A stretch of 48,100 nucleotides of DNA from Flavobacteriaceae bacterium (GCA_024763245.1 JANTFW010000008.1:1-48100); one strand, 5' to 3'. Numbered from the stretch's first letter, positions 35,616 through 46,016 are shown. Translations and numbers: made by a program. Notes: a model not told the origin generated them from the letters alone.

Positions 35616-36928
35616 TCCATTCCCAATTCTACCCCTAGTTTTTGTGAGACAATGTTGGTAATCAACTCTTTTAAAGCCGGAATACGAATACGATCTACCA
35701 ATTCATTGGTAAAGGCAAAAAGCAACAGCGCTTTTGCTTCTTTTTTAGGAATACCCCTTTGTCGCATATAAAACAAGGCATTACTATCCAATTGACCAAT
35801 CGTGCAACCATGAGAACAAGCAACATCATCCGCAAAAATCTCTAACTGAGGTTTACTATTTATAGCTGATTCATCGGATAAAAGTATGGAATCATTTTGT
35901 TGAAAAGCGTCTGTTTTTTGGGCAATTTGATCTACAATAACTTTTCCATTAAAAACACCTGTAGCTTTATCATCGTAAATACCTTTATACAACTCATGAC
36001 TTTCACAATCCGGACTTTGATGATATACATTGGTCTGGTTGTCTACATGTTGCTCTTTATCGATAAGGGTAATCCCGTTTAAGATGGTATTACAATGCGG
36101 TCCCTTTTGATAAAAAAACAAATTATTTCTAGTTAAAGCACCACCAAAGGAATAGGTATGCATCGTGACTTGGCTTTGTTTTTTTTGCTGTACATAGGTA
36201 CTGTCTATCAAAGAGGCGTCTTCCTCATCATTCTGTATTTTATAATAATCAATATGTGCACGTTGGTTCGCAAATATTTCGGTAACAGCATTGGTAAAAA
36301 CCTTTTTAGCAGACAAACTTTGATGACGTTCTACAATTTTTACCTGTGAATTTTCATCCACAATAATCAGATTACGTGGTTGTAACATACAATCTTTACC
36401 GGTGTCTGTGGTAAAATAGACAATCTGTATCGGCTTTTCAACGATCTTATTTTTATAAATATGAATAAAAGCTCCTTCGCTTGCAAAAGCCGTGTTTAGT
36501 TGCGAAAAACTATCCTTGTCCGAAACAATTGTATTAAAATAATGATTCAAGACGATTTGATATTTTGTCTTTTTTATAGCCGATGATAACAGACATACAT
36601 CAAATCCATCATGAGTTGTTTCGGATAGATATGGGTTATAAACCCCATCTACAAACACGATTTTATAACTATCGATTCCTTTTAAAAAATAGTTCGATAC
36701 CTCTTTTAATTCCAACTCATTCTTGGGCAGATCAGGAAAAAGTGTATAGTCGTTTTTAAGTATTTTTTTTAAAGACGTATATTTCCAATTTTCATCCTTT
36801 TTTGTAGGAAAACCCTTTTTCTCAAAAGCCTGCATGGCTCGGGAACGAATTTTGTGAAAATCTGTATCTGTTTCTGTAGAAATCTGATTTTCAAACGCGA
36901 GAAAGGAAGCTATTAATTTATTTTTCAT
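35609..36928 (-). CDS. sufD: Fe-S cluster assembly scaffold subunit SufD
   Basis: A 439-residue SufD that forms the SufBC2D scaffold building Fe-S clusters in the cytoplasm. The N-terminal FPTKKDENWKYTSLKKIL, the central beta-helix and the C-terminal GKVIVDQIAQKTDAFQQND, ACSHGCTIGQLDSNALFYMR and RGIPKKEAKALLLFAFTNEL are typical; the last includes the functionally important Cys/His region. It begins 24 bases after sufC and is the final suf gene here: the next gene downstream converges on it. Confidence 0.97.
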   Translation of the reverse strand: MKNKLIASFLAFENQISTETDTDFHKIRSRAMQAFEKKGFPTKKDENWKYTSLKKILKNDYTLFPDLPKNELELKEVSNYFLKGIDSYKIVFVDGVYNPYLSETTHDGFDVCLLSSAIKKTKYQIVLNHYFNTIVSDKDSFSQLNTAFASEGAFIHIYKNKIVEKPIQIVYFTTDTGKDCMLQPRNLIIVDENSQVKIVERHQSLSAKKVFTNAVTEIFANQRAHIDYYKIQNDEEDASLIDSTYVQQKKQSQVTMHTYSFGGALTRNNLFFYQKGPHCNTILNGITLIDKEQHVDNQTNVYHQSPDCESHELYKGIYDDKATGVFNGKVIVDQIAQKTDAFQQNDSILLSDESAINSKPQLEIFADDVACSHGCTIGQLDSNALFYMRQRGIPKKEAKALLLFAFTNELVDRIRIPALKELITNIVSQKLGVELGMDL

Positions 36929-36952
36929 TGTTTTGTGTTTGGGATTGAAAAA

Positions 36953-37687
36953 CTAAATCCATTCATAACCTTTAGCTTCTAGTTCTAAAGCTAATTCTTT
37001 TCCACCGGTTTTAATAATTTTTCCATCCGATAAAACATGGACATAATCGGGGACAATATAGTCGAGCAATCTCTGGTAATGTGTTATTACAATTACTGCA
37101 TTATCTTTGCTTTTTAACTTATTGACTCCTTCGGCTACCGTTTTTAAAGCATCTATATCCAAGCCTGAATCTGTTTCATCAAGAATAGCTAATTTAGGTG
37201 CCAACATCGCCATTTGAAAGATTTCATTTCGTTTCTTTTCACCACCCGAAAACCCGTCGTTTAACGAACGCGATAAAAAAGAACTTTTTAAACCCAAAAG
37301 TTTAGCTTTTTCGCGAATCATTTTAAGGAGTTCTGCGGCAGGTATATCCTCTTTTCCTTCTGATTTGCGTTTGGCATTGATAGCGGTCTTAATAAAATTG
37401 GTTACCGTAACACCCGGAATAGCAACGGGATATTGAAAGGACATAAAAACCCCCTTATGCGATCGCTCTTCCGGTTTCATATCCAACAAATTCTCGTCAC
37501 CTAGTGTAATACTCCCTTCGGTAACTATATAATCTTCTCTACCGGCAATAACAGATGACAGCGTTGTTTTTCCGGAACCATTAGGTCCCATAATCGCATG
37601 GACTTCTCCTGCTTTTACTTCAAGATTTATTCCTTTAAGTATTTCCTTATCGTCAATATTGGCATGTAAATTTTTTATTTGTAACAT
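36953..37687 (-). CDS. sufC: Fe-S cluster assembly ATPase SufC
   Basis: A 244-residue ABC-type ATPase that drives conformational change in SufBC2D. Walker A GPNGSGKT at 34-41, the SufC-specific signature FSGGEKKRNEIFQMA, Walker B LAILDETDSGLD and the switch His in VIVITHYQRLLDYI are all intact. Length matches the family. A gap of 118 bases separates it from sufB; it contains a 15-base palindrome (GTGTCTTAAAGACAC, 37731-37745) but no exact promoter box. Confidence 0.98.
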   Translation of the reverse strand: MLQIKNLHANIDDKEILKGINLEVKAGEVHAIMGPNGSGKTTLSSVIAGREDYIVTEGSITLGDENLLDMKPEERSHKGVFMSFQYPVAIPGVTVTNFIKTAINAKRKSEGKEDIPAAELLKMIREKAKLLGLKSSFLSRSLNDGFSGGEKKRNEIFQMAMLAPKLAILDETDSGLDIDALKTVAEGVNKLKSKDNAVIVITHYQRLLDYIVPDYVHVLSDGKIIKTGGKELALELEAKGYEWI

Positions 37688-37805
37688 AATGTATTGAATA
37701 TTGTAAAGTTTATATAGCAGAAAGTTTTAGGTGTCTTAAAGACACTTTATTTTTTCTATCCCACCATACTTGTATTAATGTTTCTTTGTTTCTCATTCCT
37801 CTTAC

Positions 37806-39257
37806 TTATCCTACCGAATTCTCTAAGGACAATTCTAACAGTTTCTGTGCTTCAACCGCAAATTCCATAGGGAGTTTATTAAGCACTTCTTTGCTAAATC
37901 CATTGACTATTAAAGCAATAGCCTTTTCGGTATCTATTCCTCTTTGATTACAGTAGAACAACTGATCTTCTCCTATTTTACTAGTCGTAGCTTCATGTTC
38001 TATTTGTGCACTGGTATTGTGTGCCTCGATATAGGGAAAAGTGTGCGCCCCACATTCATTACCCATTAAGAGTGAATCGCATTGCGAAAAATTACGGGCA
38101 TTCTTTGCGTTTTTGACTACTTTTACCAAACCTCGATATGAATTCTGTGATTTTCCCGCAGAAACACCCTTAGAAATAATGGTACTTTTGGTGTTATTCC
38201 CCAGATGAATCATCTTGGTACCTGTATCGGCCTGTTGATGCATATTGGTTACTGCAATACTATAAAACTCACCTATAGAATTATCTCCTTTTAATATACA
38301 ACTGGGATATTTCCAAGTGACCGCACTTCCCGTTTCCACTTGAGTCCAAGATATTTTTGCATTCGTATAGGCTATGGCCCGTTTGGTTACAAAATTATAG
38401 ACCCCACCTTTTCCTTCACTATCTCCGGGATACCAATTTTGAACCGTGGAGTATTTAATCTCGGCATCATCGTGTACGATGATTTCAACCACGGCAGCAT
38501 GTAATTGATTTTCGTCGCGTTGTGGCGCTGTACAGCCCTCTAAATAACTTACATAAGCTCCCTCATCAGCAATTAGGAGTGTTCTTTCAAATTGTCCGGT
38601 ACCTCCTTCATTGATTCTAAAATAGGTGGAGAGTTCTACGGGACATTTAATCCCTTTAGGGATATAACAAAAAGAACCGTCAGAGAAGACTGCAGAGTTT
38701 AAGGCCGCATAAAAATTATCGGTACGTGGTACTACAGATCCTATATATTTTTTGACCAAATCCGGATGTTTTTCAATAGCCTCAGAAATAGGACAAAAGA
38801 TAATCCCCTTTTCTTCTAATGTTTTTTTAAAAGTCGTAGCTACAGATACAGAGTCTACCACAATATCCATTGCCACCCCTGTTAATCTTTTTTGCTCGTC
38901 CAAAGAAATACCTAATTTTTCGAAAGTCTTGAGTAACTCAGGATCCACTTCGTCTAACGAGGCTAATTCCGGCTTTTTCTTGGGTGCTGAATAATAACTA
39001 ATTCCTTGAAAATCCGGTTTTTCATAAGAAACATTCGCCCAGTCCGGTTCTTCCATTTTTTTCCAAATTCGAAAAGCCTCTAAACGCCAATCGGTCATCC
39101 ATTGAGGTTCATTTTTCTTTTTAGAAATAGCTTTAACAACACTTTCATCTAGACCTATGGCAAACTTATCAGATTCAATATCGGTATAAAAACCATACTC
39201 GTACTCCTTATTCTGGAGTTCTTGTCCCAACTCGGTTTCTGTATATTTTTTAGGCAT
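37806..39257 (-). CDS. sufB: Fe-S cluster assembly scaffold subunit SufB
   Basis: A 483-residue SufB. Recognisable stretches are [97 protein letters not shown] and [20 protein letters not shown], which include the Cys residues involved in cluster assembly. It opens the sufBCD run and is divergent from the potassium-uptake genes; a consensus -7 box lies 24 bases before its ATG. No sufA, sufS, sufE or IscR-like regulator is adjacent. Confidence 0.98.
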   Translation of the reverse strand: MPKKYTETELGQELQNKEYEYGFYTDIESDKFAIGLDESVVKAISKKKNEPQWMTDWRLEAFRIWKKMEEPDWANVSYEKPDFQGISYYSAPKKKPELASLDEVDPELLKTFEKLGISLDEQKRLTGVAMDIVVDSVSVATTFKKTLEEKGIIFCPISEAIEKHPDLVKKYIGSVVPRTDNFYAALNSAVFSDGSFCYIPKGIKCPVELSTYFRINEGGTGQFERTLLIADEGAYVSYLEGCTAPQRDENQLHAAVVEIIVHDDAEIKYSTVQNWYPGDSEGKGGVYNFVTKRAIAYTNAKISWTQVETGSAVTWKYPSCILKGDNSIGEFYSIAVTNMHQQADTGTKMIHLGNNTKSTIISKGVSAGKSQNSYRGLVKVVKNAKNARNFSQCDSLLMGNECGAHTFPYIEAHNTSAQIEHEATTSKIGEDQLFYCNQRGIDTEKAIALIVNGFSKEVLNKLPMEFAVEAQKLLELSLENSVG

Positions 39258-39280
39258 CTTTACCTTTTTATTTATTTCTG

Positions 39281-39288
39281 CAAATATA
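39281..39288 (-). promoter_or_regulatory. -7 promoter box of sufBCD
   Basis: TATATTTG on the minus strand matches TAnnTTTG; start near 39277, leader of about 20 bases. Confidence 0.65.
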
Positions 39289-39453
39289 CTCAGATTTTTA
39301 TGATAAATGTCATTTTAATCATATTATTTAGAATAATTCTTAATAAGAGAATTTGGCAATCTATGCTAGATACAATGCCGCACAGAATCAGTAACATGAT
39401 TCAGCGTAATTCAAAAAAATGAATTAATCTGAAAATCAATCCTTGCTTTTATG

Positions 39454-39461
39454 TAAATTTG
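39454..39461 (+). promoter_or_regulatory. -7 promoter box of ktrB
   Basis: TAAATTTG matches TAnnTTTG exactly and predicts a start near 39465. It lies downstream of a possible TTG start at 39443 and 18 bases before the TTG at 39479, which decides the start of the gene. Confidence 0.55.
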
Positions 39462-39478
39462 TGGGTTTAGATAATCTT

Positions 39479-40771
39479 TTGAAAAAAAACCTATTCCATA
39501 GTAAATTAAATCCTTGGCAATACCTGATCTTATCTTTTTTCTTACTGATAAGTTTTGGGACAGTCTTACTTAACTTGCCATTTGTTAAGCACGTCCAGGG
39601 ACTGAGCTTTATCGACTCCGTATTTACTGCTACTTCTGCTGTTTGTGTCACCGGGTTAACAACCGTAAATACCTCCGGGTTTAATGGGTTTGGAGAAATC
39701 GTCTTGCTCTTACTTATGCAATTGGGAGCTATTGGTATTATGACTCTTAGTTCTTCTTTTATCTTGGCGTATAGAGGTAAGGTCAATTTAAAACATCGGA
39801 TTTCTTTTTTTGAAACACAAGAAAATGTATCACTTGGAGATATTCAACATATTTTACCCTTTATTATTCGTATTACACTCATTACCGAACTAATAGGTAG
39901 TGTGTTATTGAGTATCGGTTTTTTTATACAAGGTGTCCCCTTTTGGGAATCCATCCATCAGGGTGTTTTTCATGCGATATCGGCTTTTTGTAATGCGGGT
40001 TTTTCTACCTACGATGCCAGTCTTACCGGTATGAATAGTCTCATTAAATATACGATAATGGGTCTCATTATTATCGGTGGTATTGGGTACTACGTGATCT
40101 ACGAACTTACCGAAAAATATAAAGGGAAACGACTCCTGACTTTACATAGCAAGATTGTTCTTGTCACCACCTTTATTCTAATTTTCTTTGGAGCGTTTCT
40201 CCTTTTTGTTTTTGAAAGAGGTCATGTGTCCATCACAGACAGCCTATTCCAATCGGTAACGGCAAGGACGGCTGGTTTTAATACGGTTAATTTAACAAAT
40301 TTACACTACCTGAGTTTGTTTTTCATCACCCTTTTAATGTTTATAGGTGCTTCACCGGGATCCACCGGAGGTGGTATTAAGACCACTACTTTTTTTATTG
40401 TAATTGCATCCGTTTTTAAAATCTTAAAAGGAAAAAATACAATTGTTGTCTTTAAAAGGCAAATTCCTAATACGGTTATTCTTAAATCTTTTGCCATACT
40501 CTCCGTGTATTTTATGGTGGTTTTTATAGGAACTTTAGCCTTACTCTATCACAATCATCAAGGGTTTTTAAACACCTTATTTGAAGTGACCTCTGCCCTA
40601 GGTACGGTAGGGTTATCATTGGGGATTTCGGCTGAAGTGGGTTTGTATGGTAAAATTATCTTGGTAGTTATTATGTTTATCGGTAGGGTGGGCCCGGCTT
40701 CTATTGCTATGTCTACGTTTAGAAAAACGAAAGCCGTGAAAATTAATTACCCCGAAGAATCTGTATATTAA
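39479..40771 (+). CDS. ktrB: KtrB/TrkH-type potassium channel subunit
   Basis: A polytopic membrane protein that passes K+ (or Na+-coupled K+) into the cell. The open frame reaches back to TTG 39443, but starting at TTG 39479 gives MKKNLFHSKLNPWQYLILSF, the family-like beginning, downstream of the promoter box (430 residues). No ATG is available nearby. The four pore-loop regions are visible: TSAVCVTGLTTVN, SAFCNAGFSTYD, TARTAGFNTVN and TSALGTVGLSLG, each with the filter Gly, plus GASPGSTGGGIKTTTF. ktrA follows 120 bases later. The C-terminus is short and basic (FRKTKAVKINYPEESVY). Confidence 0.93.
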   Translation: MKKNLFHSKLNPWQYLILSFFLLISFGTVLLNLPFVKHVQGLSFIDSVFTATSAVCVTGLTTVNTSGFNGFGEIVLLLLMQLGAIGIMTLSSSFILAYRGKVNLKHRISFFETQENVSLGDIQHILPFIIRITLITELIGSVLLSIGFFIQGVPFWESIHQGVFHAISAFCNAGFSTYDASLTGMNSLIKYTIMGLIIIGGIGYYVIYELTEKYKGKRLLTLHSKIVLVTTFILIFFGAFLLFVFERGHVSITDSLFQSVTARTAGFNTVNLTNLHYLSLFFITLLMFIGASPGSTGGGIKTTTFFIVIASVFKILKGKNTIVVFKRQIPNTVILKSFAILSVYFMVVFIGTLALLYHNHQGFLNTLFEVTSALGTVGLSLGISAEVGLYGKIILVVIMFIGRVGPASIAMSTFRKTKAVKINYPEESVY

Positions 40772-40806
40772 TTTATAACTAAGAAAAATACTAATTTAGC
40801 CCAATA

Positions 40807-40887
40807 ATGAAACGAGTACTACATTTTTTGATTCATAAAGGAATTATTACAAATTCAGGTTATCACATTATTACTATCGAAATCTAG
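40807..40887 (+). CDS. Possible 26-residue leader-like peptide before ktrA
   Basis: An ATG frame, MKRVLHFLIHKGIITNSGYH ending in IITIEI, fills the gap between ktrB and ktrA; its TAG lies four bases before the ktrA ATG. Such spacing fits translational coupling, but the length is within what chance gives. Confidence 0.25.
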   Translation: MKRVLHFLIHKGIITNSGYHIITIEI

Positions 40888-40891
40888 ACCG

Positions 40892-41551
40892 ATGAAAAAC
40901 ACAAATAAAGATATTGCCGTTATTGGATTGGGAACTTTTGGTTTTGAAGTAGCGACTAAACTCAACGAAGCCGGACATTATGTAATGGCGGTTGATAAAA
41001 ATATGGAAATTGTCAATCAGATAAAGGATAAAGTTACCCTTGCTGTGCAAGCCGATGTTACCGACGAAGAGGTGTTAAAAAAATTAGATATAGAAAAATT
41101 TAAAACCGTAATTCTAGGAATGAGTAGCTCGCTGGAAACCCTTATTCTTGCTGTTACCCATCTAAAAAAAATGCATCTTAAACACGTGATTGTCAAAGCA
41201 AAAACATATATTCAAAAAGAAATTTTACTAAAAGTTGGTGCCGACGAAGTCATTCAGCCCGAAGTAAGTATGGCTAAAATGTTAGTCAGAAAAATAGCTT
41301 ATCCTCAAGTAATTGAATCGTTAACTATCGATGCTAAAAATGCCTTAATAGAAATAGCCGTTCCACAGAAATTTTCCGGTAAAACGCTCCGTGAACTCGA
41401 CCTGAGGAAAAAATATGGTATTTTGGTTATCTTAAAATCGGATAAAACCGGCTACAACATCGTCTCAAATCCGGAATTAAAACTGTTTAAAGGGGAAGCT
41501 ATTTATGTTGCCGGAGATGAAAAAATGATTCTTAAAGTGTTTAGTGAGTAG
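40892..41551 (+). CDS. ktrA: KtrA/TrkA-type regulator of potassium uptake
   Basis: A 219-residue cytoplasmic RCK protein that gates the KtrB channel according to bound nucleotide. The RCK-N domain opens with AVIGLGTFGFEVATKL (Gly12, 14, 17) and continues VMAVDKNMEIVNQI and GADEVIQPEVSMAKML. The RCK-C domain follows from about residue 140 (IEIAVPQKFSGKTLRELDLR to EAIYVAGDEKMI). Length fits a single KtrA unit. It is the second gene of the pair with ktrB. Confidence 0.95.
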   Translation: MKNTNKDIAVIGLGTFGFEVATKLNEAGHYVMAVDKNMEIVNQIKDKVTLAVQADVTDEEVLKKLDIEKFKTVILGMSSSLETLILAVTHLKKMHLKHVIVKAKTYIQKEILLKVGADEVIQPEVSMAKMLVRKIAYPQVIESLTIDAKNALIEIAVPQKFSGKTLRELDLRKKYGILVILKSDKTGYNIVSNPELKLFKGEAIYVAGDEKMILKVFSE

Positions 41552-41683
41552 TATCGCTAAGCCTATTTGTTTAATGAATTTATTGTATTACTGCAAACGA
41601 GTACGGCAAAATTTGACCCACAGAGGATTGACTACTACTGATGCATTCTATCTACCCTTTAATCAAAACAAAATCATAAACAC

Positions 41684-42817
41684 ATGAAGAAAATCGGATT
41701 ATTATTTTTACTCCTTAAAGCATGTATATTAATCGCTCAAGAGCAACCGGTTTCTAGTGTAAAGCTCCTTTTTTTGGGCGATATTATGGGACATGGTCCA
41801 CAGATTAAGGCAGCCTATTCTGCAAACACCAAAGCCTATGATTTTAATCCTAATTATCAATACATAAAACCCCTATTGTCAGCTCCTGATTTTACAATAG
41901 CGAATCTCGAGGTGACACTGGGAACAAAACCCTATAGTGGTTATCCGCAATTTAGTTCGCCTAGTGCATTAGCCAGTGCTATAAAAAAATCGGGGATAGA
42001 TATTCTGGGTACTGCCAATAATCATTCTTGCGATAGACATAAAAAAGGAATTATAAAAACAATTCACGTTTTAGATAGTTTAAAAATACAACATACCGGT
42101 ACCTTTGTAAGCCAAAAAAACAAAGATTCTATTGCCCCATTTATTATTGAAAAAAACAATATCCGAATAGCCTTATTAAACTACACCTATGGCACTAATG
42201 GAATACCGGTGCCCACGCCAACTATCGTAAATATATTAGATAAAAAAACTATTCTTAAGGACATTGAACAAGCCAAGAAACAACATCCCGATCAAATTAT
42301 TGCTTTTGTACATTGGGGTGAACAGTACCGTGATTTGCCGGTTAATTCACAAAAAAAATGGTTTCAGTTTTTTAAAAACCATGGTGTTTCCATCGTTATC
42401 GGTTCGCATCCTCATGTTGTTGAACCTATGGAATGGGATCAAGAAGAGCAAACACTTGTGGTGTATTCATTAGGGAATTTTATTTCTAACCAACGTACTT
42501 TTCCTAGAGATGGTGGTGCTATGTTTGAATTAACACTAACAAAAGAAAATGGAAAAACACATATTTCAAAGGCCTCTTATGCATTAAGTTGGGTTTATAA
42601 AAAAATCGAAAAGCAAAACACCGGTTATTACATTCTTCCTGTTGATGAATTTGAATACAAACCCTATTTTTTTGCAAAAATATCCGATTACAAAAAAATG
42701 CGACTTTTTAGTAAACATGCCCGTATGTTATTGCAAATCCATAATCTTAATATTCCCGAAAAGAAACCGTTTTCCAAGGGTTTTTTACAACTCATGCGTG
42801 AGTTGTATATCTATTAG
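41684..42817 (+). CDS. CapA-family exported protein (PGA_cap domain)
   Basis: A 377-residue protein with a signal peptide (MKKIGLLFLLLKACILIAQ) and a CapA/PGA_cap domain of the metallophosphatase fold. The order is LLFLGDIMGHGPQ (metal-binding Asp), ANLEVTLGTKPYSGYPQFSS, GTANNHSCDR, IAFVHWGEQYRDLP, VIGSHPHVVEPMEW and VVYSLGNFISNQ. CapA proteins were first linked to poly-gamma-glutamate capsules, but no other cap genes are here; a phosphatase role on an envelope substrate is only a guess. It is followed on the same strand by DUF2723 and the NodB-type deacetylase. Confidence 0.92.
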   Translation: MKKIGLLFLLLKACILIAQEQPVSSVKLLFLGDIMGHGPQIKAAYSANTKAYDFNPNYQYIKPLLSAPDFTIANLEVTLGTKPYSGYPQFSSPSALASAIKKSGIDILGTANNHSCDRHKKGIIKTIHVLDSLKIQHTGTFVSQKNKDSIAPFIIEKNNIRIALLNYTYGTNGIPVPTPTIVNILDKKTILKDIEQAKKQHPDQIIAFVHWGEQYRDLPVNSQKKWFQFFKNHGVSIVIGSHPHVVEPMEWDQEEQTLVVYSLGNFISNQRTFPRDGGAMFELTLTKENGKTHISKASYALSWVYKKIEKQNTGYYILPVDEFEYKPYFFAKISDYKKMRLFSKHARMLLQIHNLNIPEKKPFSKGFLQLMRELYIY

Positions 42818-42935
42818 CAAATAGAAATCAAGACTTTTACAGGTGTTAAAAAAATCAAAATTGAAAGGACAAAATAAGCAATTCATACTGTAACGTGTAA
42901 ATAATCCTTAAATTCGTCGCAAATTTATCATTGAT

Positions 42936-45900
42936 ATGGCTTTTAATTTTAAAAAATACAATCTTATTTTAGGTTGGTCGGCATTTATTATTGCTCTGGT
43001 AACATACACATTAACCCTTGAGCCAACAGTTAGTTTTTGGGATCCGGGTGAGTATATTTCTACTGCAGCAAAACTAGAGGTAGGACATCCACCGGGAGCT
43101 CCTTTATTTCAAATGCTAGGTGCATTTTTTGCCATGTTTGCCTCCAGCCCCACTCATGTTGCCAAAATGGTCAATTTTATGTCGGCATTAGCAAGTGCCT
43201 TTACCATTCTGTTTTTGTTTTGGACCATTGCTATGCTAGCTAAAAAAATACTTATTAAAAAAGGAGAATCCCTAACACAAGCACAAGGAATTGCTATTTT
43301 AGGAAGCAGTCTTGTGGGTTCTTTAGCCTATACATTTTCGGATAGTTTTTGGTTCTCAGCCGTCGAAGCAGAGGTGTATGCTATGTCTTCCTTATTAATG
43401 GCCTTACTCTTTTGGCTTGGATTACGATGGGAAGCAGCTATGGACCAACCTAAAGGTGATCGATGGCTTCTCTTAATCAGTTTTGTTGTGGGTATGTCTT
43501 TTGGTGTACATATATTATCCCTTTTGGTAATACCACCAATTGTTTTTCTCTATATCTATAAAAATTACAAACAACTATCCCTCAAACAATTTATCATTGC
43601 CAACATTGTAGCGGTACTTTTTTTAGCCTTTACTTTTAAATTTCTTTTCCCTTTTACCTTACGTTATTTTAGTGCGATGGAATTGTTTTTTGTAAACAGT
43701 ATCGGACTTCCTTTCAATTCCGGAAGTATTATTGCCGCACTACTAATGGCGGGTATTTTTTTCTATGCGATTCGTTATACACGCACCAAAAAAATGGTTG
43801 GCGCCAATACCTTAATTCTTTCCGTATTGTTTATTATTATCGGTTTTTCTTCTTGGATTATGTTACCCATTCGTGCCAATGCCAATACGACCATTAATGA
43901 AAATAATCCTTCAAGTGCGCGTGAATTATTGGCTTATTACAACAGAGAACAGTATGGTGATTCCAATGTTTTTTATGATAATTACTATTCCTATACGTAT
44001 AAGAAAGAGCAGGATAAAAGAAAACCCTATAAAGATGATGTGCTTAAATATGAAAAAGATTACAAAACCGGTAAATATATTATTGTAAATAAAGATACCT
44101 ATAAAAAATATTTTCCAAATTACAGCGACAAACATAAAGGTTTTATACCTAGAATGGTCGCTACCTCACCTACGGCCATAGATCATTATAAAGCCTTGAC
44201 CGGTATCCCTAAAAAAAGTACACGTCGTCCTACGTTTTTAGAAAATCTACACTTTATGTTTAGCTACCAATTCGGTTATATGTATGGGCGCTATTTTATG
44301 TGGAACTTTGTAGGGAGACAAAATGATGAACAAGGGCATTTAGATATTCATAATGGAAATTGGATGAGTGGTATTCCTTTTATCGATAAATCCTTTTTAG
44401 GTCCTCAAACTAACTTGCCAGAAGAAATAAAAAACAACAAAGGACGTAATACCTATTATTTTTTACCGCTGATTTTAGGTCTTATCGGCGTTTTTTACCA
44501 ATTAAAAAAAGACCCCAATAATTTTTATGTATTACTTCTGTTTTTTGCTTTTACCGGCTTGGCCATTATCTTCTATACCAATCCCAAACCTTTCGAGCCT
44601 AGAGAACGTGATTATGCCGTAGTGGGTTCTTTTTATGTTTTTGCTATTTGGATAGGGCTTGGTATTAGTTCTATTTTTGATGGCTTAAAAGACAAACTAA
44701 ACCCAAAAATAACCGCTATTAGCGTTAGCTTAATAGGTTTATTAGCTGTACCGGCTATAATGGGTTTTCAAAATTGGGACGACCATGACCGCTCTAATAA
44801 ATATACTGCACACCTAAACGCACAAGCCTATCTGGATTCTTGTGATCAAGATGCCATATTATTTACCATCGGTGATAATGATACTTTTCCGCTGTGGTAC
44901 CTACAAGAAGTCGAGGGATACCGTACAGATATAAAAGCGATAAATACCAGCCTTTTTGCGACAGATTGGTATATCGATCAAATGAAACGCAAAACCTACA
45001 AAGCCGACCCTATTCCTTCTCAATTAAAGCATGAAGATTACAAATACGGTACTTTAGATGTAGCCTATAATATGCCCATCGAACAATTTAAGGATAGTGT
45101 TATGGATATCCGCCTTTTTATGCAATGGATTCAAAGTAAAAATGAAATTACCTATGTACAGTTTGACGAAGACCATAAAGAAAAAATCTATCCTACAAAC
45201 AAACTACGCCTACCCGTTGATAAAGAAGCTGTTTTACGAAATGGAATTGTAGCACCCGAAGATGCCGATAAAATTGTACCGTATATCGATTTTGAAGTAG
45301 ATCCAAACGGATTGACCAAAAACCGTATTCTCATGTTGGATATTCTAGCCAATTTTAACTGGGAAAAACCAATCTATTTTACCGGTGGAAGTTATGACGA
45401 TGCCGAATACATCTGGCTTAAAGACTACTTACAACTAGATGGCCTTACCTATAAGTTGGTGCCGATTAAAACCCCTTATGGAGGTAGTCCTTTTAGTATG
45501 GGACGTATCAATCCGGAAGTGATGTACGCACATGTAAAAAAATGGGATTGGGGTAGCATTACCGAAGACATCTATCTCGATCCGGAAACACGTAAAAACT
45601 CCGTTAACTTCCGTAATTCATTGGTAAGACTATCCGAGGCTTTTGCCGTAAAAGGAGATAGCCTAAGAGCAATAGAAGTATTGGATTTATCACTTGAAAA
45701 AATGCCACCAAACAAATTCTATAGCAGTGGAATGTTACTCGATTATGTAACCGATTATTACAAACTCAAACAATCCGGTAAAGCCCGAGCTTTGGCCGAA
45801 GAATTAATAGGAATGAGTCAAGAAAAATTACGTTACTACAACCGTTTTGATGATTCTTTTTTTACCAGTTATTACGATGAGTTAGAAAATACATTATTGA

Positions 45901-46016
45901 TTTATGGAGAATTGGTTCGTGTGGTGTCAGAGTTTGAAGATAAGGCCTATTCCGATGCTGCGCAAGCTAAATATATTGAACATGTAGATCTTTTTAAACG
46001 TCTTATTGATAAATAA
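42936..46016 (+). CDS. DUF2723 membrane protein, candidate protein O-glycosyltransferase
   Basis: A 1026-residue protein. The N-terminal membrane half (about ten helices up to residue ~590) contains the luminal acidic motif FWDPGEYISTAAKLEVGHPP (DPGE at 36-39, HPPGAP at 51-56), as in GT-C type transferases. The soluble C-terminal half contains DAILFTIGDNDTFPLWYLQE and a helical end. DUF2723 includes human TMEM260, a protein O-mannosyltransferase, and Bacteroidota O-glycosylate many exported proteins, so a glycosyl transfer role at the periplasmic face is reasonable but not shown. The gene lies 118 bases after the CapA-like gene and 30 bases before the NodB gene; the latter pair is probably co-transcribed. 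Confidence 0.9.
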   Translation: MAFNFKKYNLILGWSAFIIALVTYTLTLEPTVSFWDPGEYISTAAKLEVGHPPGAPLFQMLGAFFAMFASSPTHVAKMVNFMSALASAFTILFLFWTIAMLAKKILIKKGESLTQAQGIAILGSSLVGSLAYTFSDSFWFSAVEAEVYAMSSLLMALLFWLGLRWEAAMDQPKGDRWLLLISFVVGMSFGVHILSLLVIPPIVFLYIYKNYKQLSLKQFIIANIVAVLFLAFTFKFLFPFTLRYFSAMELFFVNSIGLPFNSGSIIAALLMAGIFFYAIRYTRTKKMVGANTLILSVLFIIIGFSSWIMLPIRANANTTINENNPSSARELLAYYNREQYGDSNVFYDNYYSYTYKKEQDKRKPYKDDVLKYEKDYKTGKYIIVNKDTYKKYFPNYSDKHKGFIPRMVATSPTAIDHYKALTGIPKKSTRRPTFLENLHFMFSYQFGYMYGRYFMWNFVGRQNDEQGHLDIHNGNWMSGIPFIDKSFLGPQTNLPEEIKNNKGRNTYYFLPLILGLIGVFYQLKKDPNNFYVLLLFFAFTGLAIIFYTNPKPFEPRERDYAVVGSFYVFAIWIGLGISSIFDGLKDKLNPKITAISVSLIGLLAVPAIMGFQNWDDHDRSNKYTAHLNAQAYLDSCDQDAILFTIGDNDTFPLWYLQEVEGYRTDIKAINTSLFATDWYIDQMKRKTYKADPIPSQLKHEDYKYGTLDVAYNMPIEQFKDSVMDIRLFMQWIQSKNEITYVQFDEDHKEKIYPTNKLRLPVDKEAVLRNGIVAPEDADKIVPYIDFEVDPNGLTKNRILMLDILANFNWEKPIYFTGGSYDDAEYIWLKDYLQLDGLTYKLVPIKTPYGGSPFSMGRINPEVMYAHVKKWDWGSITEDIYLDPETRKNSVNFRNSLVRLSEAFAVKGDSLRAIEVLDLSLEKMPPNKFYSSGMLLDYVTDYYKLKQSGKARALAEELIGMSQEKLRYYNRFDDSFFTSYYDELENTLLIYGELVRVVSEFEDKAYSDAAQAKYIEHVDLFKRLIDK

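Noticed and set aside
37710-37796. 28-residue minus-strand frame between sufB and sufC (starts MRNKETLIQVWWDR)
   Set aside because: Correctly placed for a small gene, but it is short, has no known counterpart and runs through the palindrome at 37731-37745; better read as spacer.
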